Shown: piece by piece, positions 31,237-43,941 of the stretch
Layout: each line of letters begins with the position of its first letter
How positions within the stretch are numbered: the stretch's first letter is position 1
Source of the DNA: Panicum virgatum
Taxonomy: Eukaryota; Streptophyta; Magnoliopsida; Poales; Poaceae
Assembly: GCF_016808335.1 (NCBI RefSeq)
Contig: NC_053141.1
Location: forward strand, 20,467,756-20,531,755
Length of the DNA stretch: 64,000 nucleotides
Direction of reading: 5' to 3'
The notes under the pieces: generated by a model
Database searches by the model: none
Seen by the model: only the letters and a program-made list of their open reading frames with translations
What the model was told of the DNA's origin: nothing
Translations under genes and position numbers: made by a program

Positions 31237-31859
31237 TTATTCTGTGAGGTCAGTGGATAAGATCAGCCTTAAACCGTTTTTTGTCGCTTCGATCCGATCA
31301 CAGTCTTCTAGTACAATCCCTGAGATCGGCTCTTGTCCTTCCGCGTCCCAGGCGTTCATGTCTACGAGCGAAACCTCGTTGGAGTCATCTGCACGGACCA
31401 CCTCCACTTCGTTGCCATCCCATTGAACCAAACACTGGTGCATTGTGGAAGGAACACAACAATTGGCATGAATCCAATCCCTCCCAAGCAGCACTGTGTA
31501 CGTACTCTTACTGTTGACGATGAAGAACGAAGTTGGACGGTCTTGCGGCCAACTGTCAACTCCACATTGAGGATGCCCTTTGCCTCCGATGGCTGCCCGT
31601 TGAAATCATTGAGCATTACATTGGTCTTGATAAGGTCAGCAGTAGAACGACCCAATCGGCGCAGCACTGAATACGGCATTAAATTAACTGCGGCGCCAGT
31701 ATCGACCAACATCCTGTTCACAGGCTTGCCGTCGATGAGGCCCTTGAGATATAACCCCTTCAGGTGTTTGTAGCTTTTCTCCTTGGGCTTCTCGAAGGTG
31801 ATCGGCTAGGGGCCAAGATCGAGCTGTGCGACGGCCAACTCCTCAGGTTGGGGCGCTCA
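31237..31859 (-). pseudogene. Aspartic protease of element F (frameshifted)
   Basis: Frame 31721-31362 has the protease active site VDTGAAVNLMPYSVL, preceded upstream by ITFEKPKEK...YLKGLIDGKPVNR, typical of Tat-lineage proteases. The flap and C-terminal part (LLGRDWIHANCCVPSTMHQCL) is in another frame (31494-31237), with the shift between about 31500 and 31540. A TAG lies upstream near 31806. Confidence 0.8.
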
Positions 31860-33221
31860 AAACTCTGATGGGAGCACGAACTCCATATTCACATCAGCCG
31901 ATGGCTTCTCATTGGCTTTTGGCTGCTTGGGGCGCCACTCCCTCCTTGGAGGGCGCCTTTCCACCCTTCGCGGGTGCCTGACTTGCTCCGCGAGATCCGG
32001 ATGCGCCTTCCGCCTCTTCGAGATTGCGTAAGCGCTGCACTTTACGCTTCTGCGAGCGACTGAGTCCGTCAGGACACCATCGTGGACGATGATACTTATC
32101 CTCTCCTTCGAGATCAAGATCATCCCTGGATGGCCGCTCAACATGGTCGTTGTGACGCGCTTTGGGCCCCAAGCGCCGGAACACCGATGTCTCGCCTGAC
32201 TGGCGTCCCCGAGGCCTGCACTCCAGGCAATCATCGATAGTAGGCAATCGGCTCATGCCGGAATTCCAACAATACCTAAAGAACGGGCAATGCCAGTGGT
32301 CGTGCACAGCTTGGCGCCTCCCCAGCGTTCTCCCCGCGCGGTGCTTGTACTCCTCCTCTTCTGATTCATACCGGTGACGCAGCTTGTACTGGTACTCGTA
32401 TTTTTCAAGAAGCCGATTGGAAGCTGTGAGTTGATTGCGGATGTGACGCACTTGTTCTTCATTAATATGTTGCTGCTCCGACTCATTTTCATCCTGGGGC
32501 CGTTTGCCAGAATCGGCCTCTCTAAACCTCTGCTCGTCACGGCGGCGTATGGGTCCCGTCATGTTAATCTGGAACGCAAAATTCTGGCCCTCAGGTCTAA
32601 GATCCGATAGCTCCACCACGTTAGCCTGTGGGAATGGTTGACTGTCAACCTTCATCATGTGTTGGGCCAGAATTAATCGGCCTTGCTCAATAGCCGAATG
32701 GATCTGCCGACGCAGCTCCTTGCAGTCATTCGTGGCATGGGCAAACGAGTGGTGCCACTTGCAGTACGGCCTCCCCTGCAGCTCTTGCGTCATTGGTAGC
32801 TTGTGATTCTATGGGAGCTTCAACTGCTTTTCCTTGAGCAGTAAGTCGAATATCTGCTCTGCCTTGGCCACGTCAAAATCAAAGCCCTTCACAAGCCCCT
32901 TCTGTTTGACCCACTTGCACGGGACGGGGTTTGCCCCCGGGTCCACTATGCCACAGTCACTTCTTGTTCCCCGCTAGAATCATCAGAATCATCTGCTTTG
33001 GCCATATTCACATGGCGCTTGAATTTTTCCTGGTACAACTCAGGGTGATAGTGTTCATACGTCGTGAGCTTCTGTACCATGTGCACCAGAGAGGTGAATT
33101 CCAACAGAAAAGCCAGATCCTTGATCGGCTTAGCGAGCCCCAGAACTGCCAAATTGACTGCCTCCTTTTCTGTGATGCGTGATGAGTAGCATCGATTCTT
33201 AACCTCTCTGAAGCACTGCAC
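31860..33221 (-). pseudogene. C-terminal gag of element F
   Basis: Frame 32793-31909 has a zinc-finger-like CKWHHSFAHATNDC (about residues 11-24) and a second Cys/His region (HWHCPFFRYCWNSGMSRLPTI), both seen in gags of this lineage. It ends in a charged, Arg-rich tail. Frame 33221-32946 carries the upstream gag helices (FREVKNRCYSSRITEKEAVNLAVLGL) and ends in TAG. Frameshifts and stops lie between the two (32794-32945, where KGFDFDVAKAEQIFDLLLKEKQ is visible). Solo LTR E interrupts it at 33221. Confidence 0.75.
33217..33221. repeat. Target-site duplication of solo LTR E (left copy)
   Basis: tgcac before the E start, matched by tgcac at 48497-48501. Confidence 0.9.
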
Positions 33222-35324
33222 TGTAACACCCTAACTTAATTTTCCTAGTTAATAATAAATTTAATTGGTTTATTTAATTTTCTAAGGATTTAATTGGCTT
33301 AGATTGCATTTAACCTAATTTTGTTGCATAAGTAATTAGAATTTATTTTAGGGCTAACTGTTTGTGCATTCATGCCGTTGCATAATTTTTTACTTGTTTG
33401 AGTGTTGTAGGGTTGGATTCAAATTTGAGTTTGAATTCAAATTAGTTGAGTGTGGTTTGAAAAGAAAAGAAGAAAAAGGAAAGGAACCCAAACCCAACCC
33501 TCAGCCCAAAGCAGCCCAACCCGGCTTCCGTCTCCCTCTCTGCACGGCCCACCCACTCTCCCCTGCGGCCCACCTCTCCCGCTCAGCCCGAGCCGGCCCA
33601 GAACGCCACCGCCCGGCCCAGCTAGACCCCATGCGCCCGAGCCCACGCTTCCACCCGCTCGCGGCCCAGCTTCCCTCTCCGCTTCGGCCCACTCTTTCCC
33701 GGCCTGCAGCTAGCGCCCCGGCCCCGCTCGCGCGCGGGTTCTCACCGACTAGGCGGGCCCACCTATCAGCCCTTTCATCTCTGCCGTGCCGCGCCTCTGT
33801 TCGCTGGCCCGGCGGCGTTTCTCGCCGCGCCCATGCTCTGGGCCACCCGCGCCACGTCTACCGACCCGCAATCATCGCTGCCGCACCTTCCAGAGGCCGG
33901 CATGGATTGGCACGGATAGTGCCGGATCCGTTGTGCCGATCGCAATCTCCACAGCTCCGTGACACGCACGCCGAAGCCAGCCCCGTTCCTTCTTTTAAGC
34001 ACGCAGCCACGTCCCTGGGTTTCCCTAAACCGCAGCCGGTGCCCTAGCCATGCCAATACCGCAGCGCGCCGACGAATTTCGGCCGAGATCTCCACCACGG
34101 TGTGTTGAACCTCCGCCGAGATTGTTCGCCGCCGTGGGACCCTGGACCTACCTAACCCCTTGTGATCCTCTCCAGCAATGCCGCGCGTCGAATCCTGCAA
34201 CCCAGGCGCCCAGAGGATCACTGCAGCGGCCTCGCCCCCAAACTCTGTTCCACGCCACCGCCAGAGTCTGACACCGGCACCGCTACAAGACTTCTGCGCT
34301 GAGTTCGAGCATCGCGTGAGCTATACGGGAAGGTAATGACTCTTTTCGGCCCGTAATCCCTTTTCCCCCGTACCCCTACCGTCCATGCCCCGTCTCACCG
34401 GAGCACAGAGGCCGCGCCGCCGTGGCGCGCCCAATCCCACCACTGTAGCCCCGAACCGCGTTCCGACCCGCACCCGTAGGAGCATCCAGTGTGCTGCGCA
34501 CATACCCCAGGTAGGCCCGAGCTGGAAACCCCAGCCCAGTGGCCGATTTCGGCCACGCCGGCGAATCGCGGCCGCCAGCGCCGCCCTGCACAGCTGCGCG
34601 TCCTGCCAGTGCCCCTGCGTACCTCCTAAATGCCACGAACGAGTTCGCCTCATCTCGCGCTCGCCCCTCGACCAGAAACCGAGCCAAACCAGTCCCGGGC
34701 GGCCGACTTCGCCCATCTCAGGTGAGCCGGAGCAGCGCCGCTGAAGGTTTGGTCGCCGGCGGGTGCGCGTCCCTGACCCCACGCTCGCCCTGCTCTCTGA
34801 GCCGCTAGATCGGGATCGAACGGTGGAAATCTGATCGAGCCGAAGTCAAAGAAATCAAGTAGCGGTCAGCACCCACCATCTTGCAAAAGGACCCCTGCGA
34901 TATCCTAGAATCAACCCGCGGCCCTGAGTTATTCAAAAGTATTTCCAAATCTGTCCCTAATTTTATGTTTTAGTCCCTGAGCTTTGTAGATTTCGAACCC
35001 GCCGTCCAGCACCTGACCTTTTGCGAGTCAGACCCCAGGGTTATAGTTTAATTATGTTTTAGTCCCCAATTTTGCCCAAAAACCCCCCTGGAACTCTAGT
35101 TTTCTTACAAATAGGTCCCTGAACCTTGTTTTTAGCCTAGAATATGCGTTTTAGCTCCGTTTTAGGTGTTCTTTATGTCCACACGATCGTTGTGACGCGT
35201 AGAATAGCGTTAGACTGGTTTAGTGTGCTATTTTTATGTATTGATGTACTGTTTCTTAGCTTTTGTTAGTGTTTGCCTGTATGCTTATTGTTGTACATTG
35301 TTTTGTCCATGTGTTCGTGAGTAG

Positions 35325-36504
35325 ACGCTGATCCAGTTGAGGAGCCCCAGTACCAGTACCCGGAGCAGCCATCTACTGAGCAGTTTGAGCAGCAGCCGGA
35401 GCAGTACGAGGAAGGCAAGTATAACATGAACAACCTATCACTTTTAAATACAATTTCATACTGCATTTTAATATTGTATGCCTATAAGGATTTCCTAGCC
35501 ACTTTATATCCTTTGTATATATCCTTTGGGTTGCATTTTGGTTAGTTGTGTTAGGTGCCGCGCTATAACACATAATGGTCCTTTTTAATTAATTTGATTA
35601 ATGGTATATGCAATTTAATTCTGAGAGTGGCCCTCTGTGTGGCTTGAGTGGCTCACGTCTCGTTAAAAATTGGTTTTTGTTAGAAACATGGTTTAGGGGG
35701 CCAGCACGGTGCTTACTGCTGGGTTGGCCACTCTCCATAAGGACCGGTTCATAGAGCGACAACCTGGGACAACAGCGCTACCACAAGACTGGAATGGGAC
35801 GGTCTTGGCTTACTAATTTGGTCATTTTGGTTCAGGAGTAACTTACCGACGGGGCATGGGGGGTGGTGAGCTTCAATGGTGGCCAGGCTACGAGGCTGGG
35901 TCTGCATACCCCTCGAGGTGGTTACCATCGTTGCGGAGCCTGATTCCTTAGCAGTTACACCTTACCAACGTGTCCTTTGTAACGGCCTCGTAGTGAGTTT
36001 GCTAGTCATCTCACCTAAGGAAGTGTGATGAACAACTAGCGTAGCTCACGACTTGTGGGTAAACATGTGCAACCTATGTAGAGTGTAAAACTGGTATACT
36101 AGCCGTGCTCACGGGCATGAGCGGCCCAGATCCTCATTTTGATTAGTGGGGTTATCTCCTTCCGACGAGGGAGGTGCCTCTCGGGGTTACCTTGGTGGTT
36201 TCGGTTTGGTTCTCAGTAGTAACATGATTAATTCTGATTAATTACTATGTAACTGGGTTAATGGTAATTCATCAACTCATAGTAAATAGCATTAATAAAA
36301 TTTTGCCAAGACTTAAAAGCTAATGCAGTTGAGTCAGCCAACCTTAGAGCCTCATAGTTTGTGTTATACTTGTTGAGTACAAGTTGTGTACTCACTCTTG
36401 CCTCTACTCTACTCTTTTTCCTCTTGGGGATACTCTACTGCTGCTCAGTTCCTGCCGACGTGAGTGAGTTCGCTCAGCGCTACCAGGACTACGAGGACTT
36501 CTAG
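35325..36504 (+). CDS. Putative spliced ORF inside solo LTR E
   Basis: Segment 1, 35325-35414 (90 nt), follows GAGTAG. It encodes an acidic Tyr/Gln-rich stretch (EEPQYQYPEQPSTEQFEQQ) and ends GAG GAA G before GCAAGT. The intron would be 35415-36448 (1034 nt), ending CTGCTGCTCAG. Segment 2, 36449-36504, joins in phase to give a Val codon and then PADVSEFAQRYQDYEDF and TAG. This copy is the most diverged from A (T/V, R/S, V/A in segment 2; S/T, D/E in segment 1), yet keeps lengths, phases and both splice signals. The start exon was not found. Confidence 0.4.
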
Positions 36505-36571
36505 GTGTTCGTCTCCCAGTCGACGTCCCTGTGGTGCCCTGCTCAGCTTCGGAGAGTTTTATCGTATTTGT

Positions 36572-36576
36572 ACTTC
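36572..36576. repeat. Target-site duplication of element C (left copy)
   Basis: acttc, matched by acttc at 48309-48313 after the other LTR. Confidence 0.9.
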
Positions 36577-39500
36577 TGTAACACCCGGTTTATAAAAGGA
36601 CATAAACCGAGCAATCATATACGTGCCAGGATCAAGTCACACATATATACAACAGAATGAACAGTATATCATAGCACATATCACGTAAAAAGATATAATA
36701 AAGCGAATACGAATGTTATTTATTACAATAATGACAAAATGTCTGATACAGCGGAAGCGAAGTACAAAAATATGATAAAAGCTCTCCGAAGCTGAAGCAG
36801 GGCGCCACAGGGACGTCGACTGGGAGACGAACACCTAGAAGTCCTCGTAGTCCTGGTAGCGCTGGACGAACTCCCTCGTGTCGGCAGGAACTGAGCAGCA
36901 GTAGCGTAGCCAAGAGGAAAAAGTAGAGAAGAGGCAAGGGTGAGTACACAACTTGTACTCAACAAGTATAACACAAACTATGAGGCTCTAAGGTTGGCTG
37001 ACTCATCTGCATTAGCTTTTAAGTGTTGGCAAAATTTTATTAAAGCTATTTACTACGAGTTGATGAATTACCATTAACCCAGTTACATAGTAATTAATCA
37101 AGATTAACCATGTTACTACTGAGAACCATACAAAACCATACCAAGGTAACCCCGAGAGGCACCTCCCTCGTCGGAAGGAGACAACCCCACTAATCAAAAG
37201 GAGGATCTGGGCCGCTCATAACCGTGAGCACGGCTAGTATACCAGTTTTTCACTCTACAGAGGTTGCACATCTTTACCCACAAGTCGTGAGCTACGCCAG
37301 TTGTTCATCACACTTCCTTAGGTGAGATGGCTAGCGACTCACTACGAGGCCTTTACAAAGAATCTCGTTGGTAGGGAGTAACCGCGAGGGTGGATCAGCG
37401 ACTATGGAGTAGGTCTAGTGGGCGTCAAGACACGAAGCACAGACGAGGCCACTCAGCACGAGGGCCATAGAAGCTTACCGCCCCTGCCCCGCAGGTAAGT
37501 TACTCCAAACCAAAAAGATCTAATTATTACGCCAAGTCTATCCCATTCTAGCCTTGTGGTAGCGCTGTTGTCCCAGGTTGTCGCTCTATGAACCGGTCCT
37601 TATGGAGAGTGGCCAACCAAGCACTAAGCACCGTGCTGGCCCCCTAAACCATGTTTCTACAAAAACCATATTTTAATGAGACGTGAGCCACTCAAGCACG
37701 AAGCACAGAGGGCCACTCTTAGAATTAAGTTCAAGTAAACCATTAATCAAATTAATTAAAAAGGACCAGAGAGTGTTATAGCGCAGCAACCTAGCACAAC
37801 GAACCAAAATGCAACCCAAAGGTATATATAAAGGATATAAAGTGGCTAGGAAATCCTTATAGGCATACAGTATTAAAATGCAGTATGAAATTGTAATTAA
37901 AAGTGATGGGTTGTTCATGTTATACTTGCCTTCCTCGTACTGCTCCTGCTGCTGCTCAAAGTGCTCCGAAGACGGCTACTCCGGGTACTGGTACTGGGGC
38001 TCCTCAGATGGATCAACGTCTACTCACGAACACATGGCCAAAACAAAGCACAACAATAAGCATACAAGCAAACACTAACAAAAAGCTAAGAAACAGTACA
38101 TCAATACATAAAAACAGTGCACTAAACTACTCTAATACTGTTCTACGCATTACAACGATCGCGTGGATATAAAGAACGCTAAAAACGGAGCTAAAACGCA
38201 TAAACTAGGCCTAAAACAAGGTTCAAGGGCTTATTTGTAAGAAAAACAGGGTTTCAGGGACTTTTCTGCTAAAACCGAGGACTAAAACATAATTAAACTA
38301 AAACTCTGGGGTCTAACATGCAAAACTGCCAAGGGCGGACGGCGGGTTCTAATTTAAAGAAACTCAGGGGGTTCGGTGAAAAGTTTTGGGCCAAACTGCA
38401 ATTAATTTTGAATAACTCAGGACCGCGGGTTGAATCTGGGAAAAGCCAGGGGCTCTTTAGCAAAAAAGTTTAGGCCGAACCGGTATCCACGCACGAGGAC
38501 CGCTGGATCTGGATCTAACGGTTTAGATCTAAGGTCCTCGGGATCTAATCGTGGCCATTCATCCGAGATCGGGCGGCTGGGGGGTTTGGGCGCGCGGGGC
38601 GGCGGCGCAAACCGCCGGAGCAGAGCTCCGCGGCGGCGAGCTCGCCGGAGCTGGCCGTTCGGCCGCTACAGGGGCTCGGTTGGGTCGAGGTTTGGTGCAA
38701 AAGGACGAGCTCGGCATGGGTGGTCCACTGGGGTACCTAGGGAGGCGGTTCGGGGCTGGAAAGGGGGTCGTCGCCGGTGCAGGGCGGCTCGGACGGTGCA
38801 TCTCGCCGGCGTGCGCTGTGCTGACCTCAAGAGCGGGCTAAGGGCCAAAACAACTAGTGCAAAAGAACGGGTGGGTTGTTGTGAGGCTCACCGAGGGCCT
38901 GTGGTGGCCGGAGCTGCTGCGCAGGGCGGCCGACGTCGAGGACCTGCGGCAGAGGTGGGGCGGAGCTCGCGGCGCGGTTGACGCAGGGCGTTTCCGGGTG
39001 CTGGATCGGCCGGAGGGGTCCGTGCGGGTCCTGCAAAGGTGTTCCAGGGGCCAATTAAGTCCGGTAGTCACCGGAGGTGGCGAATTGAGACGGAGCAGGG
39101 GCTCACCGGCGTGGAGGTCGCGGCGGCGCTCCGCTCCGAGTAGAGCCAAGGCGGCGGCTAGGGTTGTGCGGCGCGTTGGTGGGTGGAGGGAGCAGGGGTC
39201 TCGGTGGGTTTAAAGGGGGCGCCCGTCGTGATCCCGGCGGGGATTGCGGCCGGAGATCTCGGCCGCGCCCGCGGTTCTGTTGCTCCGCGGAGGGGAAGAG
39301 CTGCCATGCGGGCCCGGGCGGTCAGGCGGTGCGGGTGAGAGGGGCTGGCTTGCGGGCCCGGCTGGCAGGCGGACGGGGCGGCCGAGCTGGGCTCGAGCGC
39401 GGGGCGAGAAACGCTGGCGCGAGCGTGGGCCGCGCGTGAGTGAGCGGAGGCGCGCGCGAGCTGCAGGCCGAGCGGGCTGTGCGGGAGAACTGGCTGGGCC

Positions 39501-39855
39501 AGTGTGCTGGGCCCAAACGGGGGAAGGAAAGGGCTGACTGAGGTGGGTTTGGTTTGTTGGGTTGGGCCGGGGTCTGAGGTTTAGCTGGGTTTTGGGTTTT
39601 GCCTTTTCCTTTCTAAATTCTAACCAAATACAACTAATTGAATTCAAACTAATTTGAATTCAAAACCTAACCACACAACAAAAGAAAAGATGCTCCAGCA
39701 TGAATGCAACACAAAAATTTAAACCTATGATAAATTTTAATCATTAAGGAACAAAATTGAATTAAATGCCCTACTAAACACAATAAACCTTAGAAATGTA
39801 AATAAAGCCAATTAAATTTATTAATAAATGCTGGAATTTAAATTAGGGTGTTACA
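36577..39855 (-). repeat. 3' LTR of element C
   Basis: TGTAACACCCGG to AGGGTGTTACA with a CpG-rich core (about 38560-39540). Exon-like segment 2 is at 36835-36890 and segment 1 at 37930-38019. Segment 1 here has an in-frame TAG where the partner LTR has CAG. Confidence 0.95.
36835..38019 (-). pseudogene. LTR two-exon ORF in C 3' LTR (nonsense in segment 1)
   Basis: Layout as in A, with GCAAGT donor at 37929 and segment 2 intact. A C-to-T change gives TAG in QYQYPE-stop-PSS (plus-strand GGCTACTCC near 37974-37982). The other LTR (46385-46474) keeps CAG, so the change is recent. Confidence 0.4.
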
Positions 39856-39873
39856 GACCCTACCCCCTTAAAG
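39856..39873 (-). other. Polypurine tract of element C
   Basis: The minus strand reads CTTTAAGGGGGTAGGGTC directly before the LTR terminus, identical to A. Confidence 0.85.
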
Positions 39874-39891
39874 AAATCTCGTCCCCGAGAT

Positions 39892-42800
39892 TTAGCTGGG
39901 CTGGCTAGCAAAGAGATCTGGATACGTCTTCTTTAGCTCATCTTCTCGCTCCCATGTAGCCTCAGCTTCACTATGATGACTCCACTGAACTCTGCACATC
40001 TTGATGCACTTGTTCCGAGTAACCCTCTCTGATGTCTCCAGAATCTTCACCGGATGCTCAGTATAAGTCAGATCTTCCTGCACATCTACTCCATCCAGTG
40101 GTGCCTGCTCCTCGGGTACTCGCAAACACCTCTTCAGCTGAGATATATGGAAGACATCATGAACTCCTGAGAGGCTGAGGGGTAACTCCAGGCGATAAGC
40201 AACTTCGCCTTTCCGCTCTAGCACCTTGAATGGCCCCACATACCGAGGTGCTAACTTCCCTTTGACATTAAATCTGCGGATTCCTCTCATCGGAGACACC
40301 TTCAGATACACATAATCACCGACACTGAAAGTCAGGTCCCTCCGTTTGCCATCAGCATAGCTCTTCTGTCTGCTCTGTGCAATCCTCAGATTTTCTCGCA
40401 CAGCCTGAACCATCTGCTCTGCATCATCTATGATCTCAGGGCCAAAGAGCTGCTTCTCACCAATCTGATCCCAATAGAGAGGAGTCCTGCACTTTCTGCC
40501 ATACAATGCCTCAAAGGGGGACTTCTTCAGACTGGCCTGATAGCTGTTGTTATATGAGAACTCAGCATATGACAGGCACTTATCCCAGCTAGTACCGTAC
40601 TGAATGGCACAAGCTCTCAGCATATCCTCTAACACTTGGTTGGTTCTCTCTGTCTGCCCACCTGTCTGAGGGTGATAAGCCGTACTGAAGCGCAGCTTCG
40701 TATCCAACGAATCATGGAGCTGCTCCCAGAACCGAGAAGTGAACTGAGACCCTCTGTCAGATATAATCTTCTTGGGCACACCATGCAAGCAGACAATCCG
40801 AGAGATGTACAACTCTGCAAGTCTAGCACCGGAGTAAGTAGTGTTCACTGGTATGAAGTGAGCAACCTTCGTCAGACGATCCACTACTACCCAAATGGAG
40901 TTGTACCCTTTCTGAGTACGAGGCAATCCAACAATGAAGTCCATAGTAATTTCCTCACATTTCCACACTGGAATCTTCAAAGGCTGTAACAGACCTGCTG
41001 GCCTCTGATGCTCAGCCTTGACATGCTGACAGGTGTCACAAATAGCCACGTACTCTGCCACTAAACGCTTCATCCCATACCACCAGAAACGTTCCTTCAA
41101 ATCATAATACATCTTCGTTCTGCCCGGATGAATAGAGTATGCTGTATCATGGGCCTCACTCAGGATCAACTTCCGGAGATCATTAACATCTGGCACGCAG
41201 ATCCGGTTCTTGTACCACAAAGTACCCTGATCATCCTCTCTGAAATGTGGGGCCTTGCCCTTCTTGAGCAGCTCACGAATCTCCTGCAGCTTCTCATCAT
41301 CTTTCTGATGCTGCCTGATCTCTGACTCTAGAGTCGGTACTGCCTCAAACGCTGCACTCGAAGTATGATGCAAGAAGCCCAGACTCAACTGCTCGAACTC
41401 CTCGCATAACTCTGGAGGCATCTGGAAAGCTACGGCCATATTGACATAACTTCTCCTGCTCAGAGCATCTGCTACAACATTGGCCTTGCCCGGATGATAG
41501 TGAATCTCCAGGTCATAATCCTTGACCAACTCTAGCCATCTTCTCTGCCGCATGTTCAGCTCATTCTGCGTGAAAATGTACTTGAGACTCTTGTGATCAG
41601 TGTAGATATCACACCGCTGCCCATACAAGTAATGCCTCCAAATCTTCAGAGCATGCACAACTGCGGCTAACTCAAGATCATGGGTAGGATAGTTCAGCTC
41701 ATGTCGACGTAACTGCCGTGAAGCATAAGCAATCACTCTGCCCTCCTGCATCAGAACACACCCAAGACCATCCTTCGAAGCATCACAATATACCGTGAAC
41801 CTCTTCGTCTGGTCTGGCAGAGTCAGGACTGGCGCCGTAGTCAACCTTTTCTTCAGCTCATCAAAGGCCCTCTGACGCTCATCAGTCCATACGAAAGCCA
41901 CATTCTTCTCCAGCAAAGAAGTCAAAGGCTTCGCAATCTTGGAGAAATTCTCAATGAACCTCCGATAATATCCAGCTAAGCCCAAGAATGACCTGACTTC
42001 CTTCACTGTCTGCGGTGTCTCCCACTCTAGCACATCCTTCACCTTGCTCGGATCAACAGTAATGCCTCCCTGAGAGATAACATGACCGAGGAATGGAACC
42101 TCGTCAATCCAGAACTCGCACTTGCTGAACTTAGCATATAGCTGATGCTCTCTCAATCTCTGCAACACTAGCCTCAGATGCTCTTCATGCTCTTCCTCTG
42201 TCTTGGAGAAGATCAGAATATCATCAATGAAAATCACCACGAAGACATCCAGATAATCCATGAAGACCATGTTCATCAGATGCATGAAGTAAGCCGGGGC
42301 ATTAGTCAAGCCGAAGGACATGACTGTATACTCATATAGCCCGTACTTGCAGGTGAATGCCGTCTTCGGAATATCCCCAGGACGGATCCTCAGCTGAAAA
42401 TAACCCGAACGAAGATCAATCTTCGAGAATATACGAGCACCTCGAAGCAGATCGAAGAGATCCTCAATACGGGGCAGTGGATGCTTGTTCTTGATAGTGA
42501 CTGCATTCAGCTCCCGATAATCGACACACATCCTCTTCGAGCCATCCTTCTTATCTACCAGCAATAATGGAAAAGCCCAAGGAGAGAAGCTGCGACGGAT
42601 ATAGCCCTTGGCTAGCAACTCATCAATAGTCTTCTTGACTTCCTCATGCTCTATAGGTGCCATACGGTAGGGCCGCTTTGCAATAGGAGCTATGCCAGGC
42701 AAGAGATCAATACAAAACTCAATGGCGCGTTCAGGCGGCATACCTGGCAGATCATCCGGAAAGACATCCGGGAATTCAGACACCACGCGAATACCGTCCG

Positions 42801-43830
42801 TGGGTCTAGCCTCCATCTGATGAAGAAATCCAGAAGGCTCTGAAGCACTGACTGTCACCTCTTGGCCATCAGATGCCGATAAGTGAACTGTCCGCTGAGC
42901 ACAATCAATACGGACTCCCCATCTGGTAAGTGTCTCCATGCCCAAAATCACATCTATCCCCGAGGAGTCAATAACTATCAAGCCAGTGCGGAATTCTACC
43001 CCCTTTATGACAATACTAACTCTGGAGCATATAGAACATGTACGAATCTGACCCCCAGGTGAGGTAACTACCATAGCTGTCCTCATACAAGAAACCGGTA
43101 TACCATGCTGCTCGGCAAATGACTTGGAAATGAAAGAATGGGTAGCACCGGTATCGAAAAGCACTGTAGCGGGGTGAGAGTTGACCATGAACGTACCAAT
43201 AACCACGTTAGGAGCCTCGGCCGCTGACTCGGCCGTCACGTGGTTCACCCGACCCTGTGCTGGCGCACTGGGCTGAGCTGGGCGTCCCTGCTGTCCCGCC
43301 TGCGCCTTCCGGGGGCAAGTGTTGGCGTAGTGCCCCGGCTGGCCGCAGTGATAGCAGACGCGTGCAAGTGTCGAAGCCTGCTGTCCGGTAGGAGCTGCCA
43401 GACGTGGAGCCTGCGGTGCTGGTGGAGCAGCACGAGCCGGAGGTGCCGGTAACCTCGGGCCCTGACCTGCCTGCTGCTGTCGAGGCGGGTACTGCTGCGG
43501 TGGCCTCGGCTGGTACAGCTGGGGAGGCCGGTACTGCTGCTGGTACTGCTGAGGCTGCTGGAGGCGTGGACGAGTGTTGCTGCCGGAAGCAACGGGGACA
43601 ATCTTCCTCTTCTTGTCCTCCATCTCCAAGTGCTTGCGCTCAGTGTTGAGCGCGCTGTCAACCAGATGGTTGAAGTCGTCGAAGCGGAGGTTGAGCAGCG
43701 CGTACTGGAGATAGTCCTCAAGACCCTCCATGAAGTGCTCCTGCTTCTTGCGGTCATCCGCAACATCGGCAGGGGCGTAGCGAGCAAGCTGCAGAAAGAG
43801 ATCACGATACTCCGTGACCGACATAGTCCC
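39892..43830 (-). CDS. Element C gag exon 2-pol: zinc knuckle, protease, RT, RNase H, integrase, chromodomain
   Basis: A full-length open frame of 1312 codons after the intron. Rough positions: capsid end 1-90; Pro/Gln-rich linker; CCHC knuckle [14 protein letters not shown] about 160-174; protease DTGA about 229; RT with FIDD about 535; RNase H (YCDASKDG about 685); integrase zinc region and core (first Asp about 960, SDRGSQF about 1027, catalytic Glu about 1070); GPY/F module about 1200; chromodomain in the last 55 residues, ending [15 protein letters not shown]. Chromodomains of this lineage are thought to steer integration to heterochromatin. Odd residues versus A and [11 protein letters not shown] instead of [10 protein letters not shown] (40659-40661 region) and KIPVWKCEE instead of KIPEWKWEE, which may weaken the integrase. 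An ATG at 43840-43842 lies in the intron. Confidence 0.92.
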   Translation of the reverse strand, partial: GTMSVTEYRDLFLQLARYAPADVADDRKKQEHFMEGLEDYLQYALLNLRFDDFNHLVDSALNTERKHLEMEDKKRKIVPVASGSNTRPRLQQPQQYQQQYRPPQLYQPRPPQQYPPRQQQAGQGPRLPAPPARAAPPAPQAPRLAAPTGQQASTLARVCYHCGQPGHYANTCPRKAQAGQQGRPAQPSAPAQGRVNHVTAESAAEAPNVVIGTFMVNSHPATVLFDTGATHSFISKSFAEQHGIPVSCMRTAMVVTSPGGQIRTCSICSRVSIVIKGVEFRTGLIVIDSSGIDVILGMETLTRWGVRIDCAQRTVHLSASDGQEVTVSASEPSGFLHQMEARPTDGIRVVSEFPDVFPDDLPGMPPERAIEFCIDLLPGIAPIAKRPYRMAPIEHEEVKKTIDELLAKGYIRRSFSPWAFPLLLVDKKDGSKRMCVDYRELNAVTIKNKHPLPRIEDLFDLLRGARIFSKIDLRSGYFQLRIRPGDIPKTAFTCKYGLYEYTVMSFGLTNAPAYFMHLMNMVFMDYLDVFVVIFIDDILIFSKTEEEHEEHLRLVLQRLREHQLYAKFSKCEFWIDEVPFLGHVISQGGITVDPSKVKDVLEWETPQTVKEVRSFLGLAGYYRRFIENFSKIAKPLTSLLEKNVAFVWTDERQRAFDELKKRLTTAPVLTLPDQTKRFTVYCDASKDGLGCVLMQEGRVIAYASRQLRRHELNYPTHDLELAAVVHALKIWRHYLYGQRCDIYTDHKSLKYIFTQNELNMRQRRWLELVKDYDLEIHYHPGKANVVADALSRRSYVNMAVAFQMPPELCEEFEQLSLGFLHHTSSAAFEAVPTLESEIRQHQKDDEKLQEIRELLKKGKAPHFREDDQGTLWYKNRICVPDVNDLRKLILSEAHDTAYSIHPGRTKMYYDLKERFWWYGMKRLVAEYVAICDTCQHVKAEHQRPAGLLQPLKIPVWKCEEITMDFIVGLPRTQKGYNSIWVVVDRLTKVAHFIPVNTTYSGARLAELYISRIVCLHGVPKKIISDRGSQFTSRFWEQLHDSLDTKLRFSTAYHPQTGGQTERTNQVLEDMLRACAIQYGTSWDKCLSYAEFSYNNSYQASLKKSPFEALYGRKCRTPLYWDQIGEKQLFGPEIIDDAEQMVQAVRENLRIAQSRQKSYADGKRRDLTFSVGDYVYLKVSPMRGIRRFNVKGKLAPRYVGPFKVLERKGEVAYRLELPLSLSGVHDVFHISQLKRCLRVPEEQAPLDGVDVQEDLTYTEHPVKILETSERVTRNKCIKMCRVQWSHHSEAEATWEREDELKKTYPDLFASQPS

Positions 43831-43941
43831 CTGAAGTGACAAAGACAGATAGATATCGAAAGATTAACTCAAGATTTCATAAGGATAGAACAAGGGGCAT
43901 AAGCTCAAAAGAAACTGCTGAATGATTATATTTAAGATTAC
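43831..43941 (-). other. Putative gag intron of element C (111 nt)
   Basis: The minus strand begins GTAATC after a CAG codon and ends TTGTCACTTCAG before GGGACTATG. Splicing joins ALKQ to [10 protein letters not shown] in one frame. Without splicing, gag ends inside the intron with a short AT-coded tail. Confidence 0.65.

Larger units (their letters stand above)
33222..36576 (+). repeat. Solo LTR E of the Tekay-like family, main part (continues at 48314-48496)
   Basis: Plus-strand LTR that begins TGTAACACCCTAACTTAATT. It is interrupted by element C at 36576 and continues at 48314-48496, ending AGGTGTTACA. After removing C and one copy of acttc, its length is about 3.54 kb. The flanking duplication tgcac and the absence of any internal region show a solo LTR, the usual product of recombination between two LTRs of one element. 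It lies in F's gag in the orientation opposite to its host. Its GC-rich core is clearly diverged from A, C and D. Confidence 0.9.

Noticed and set aside
33364..34047. A 227-codon plus-strand frame in solo LTR E
   Set aside because: GC-rich LTR core; composition matches the spurious frames in other LTRs and no counterpart is conserved.
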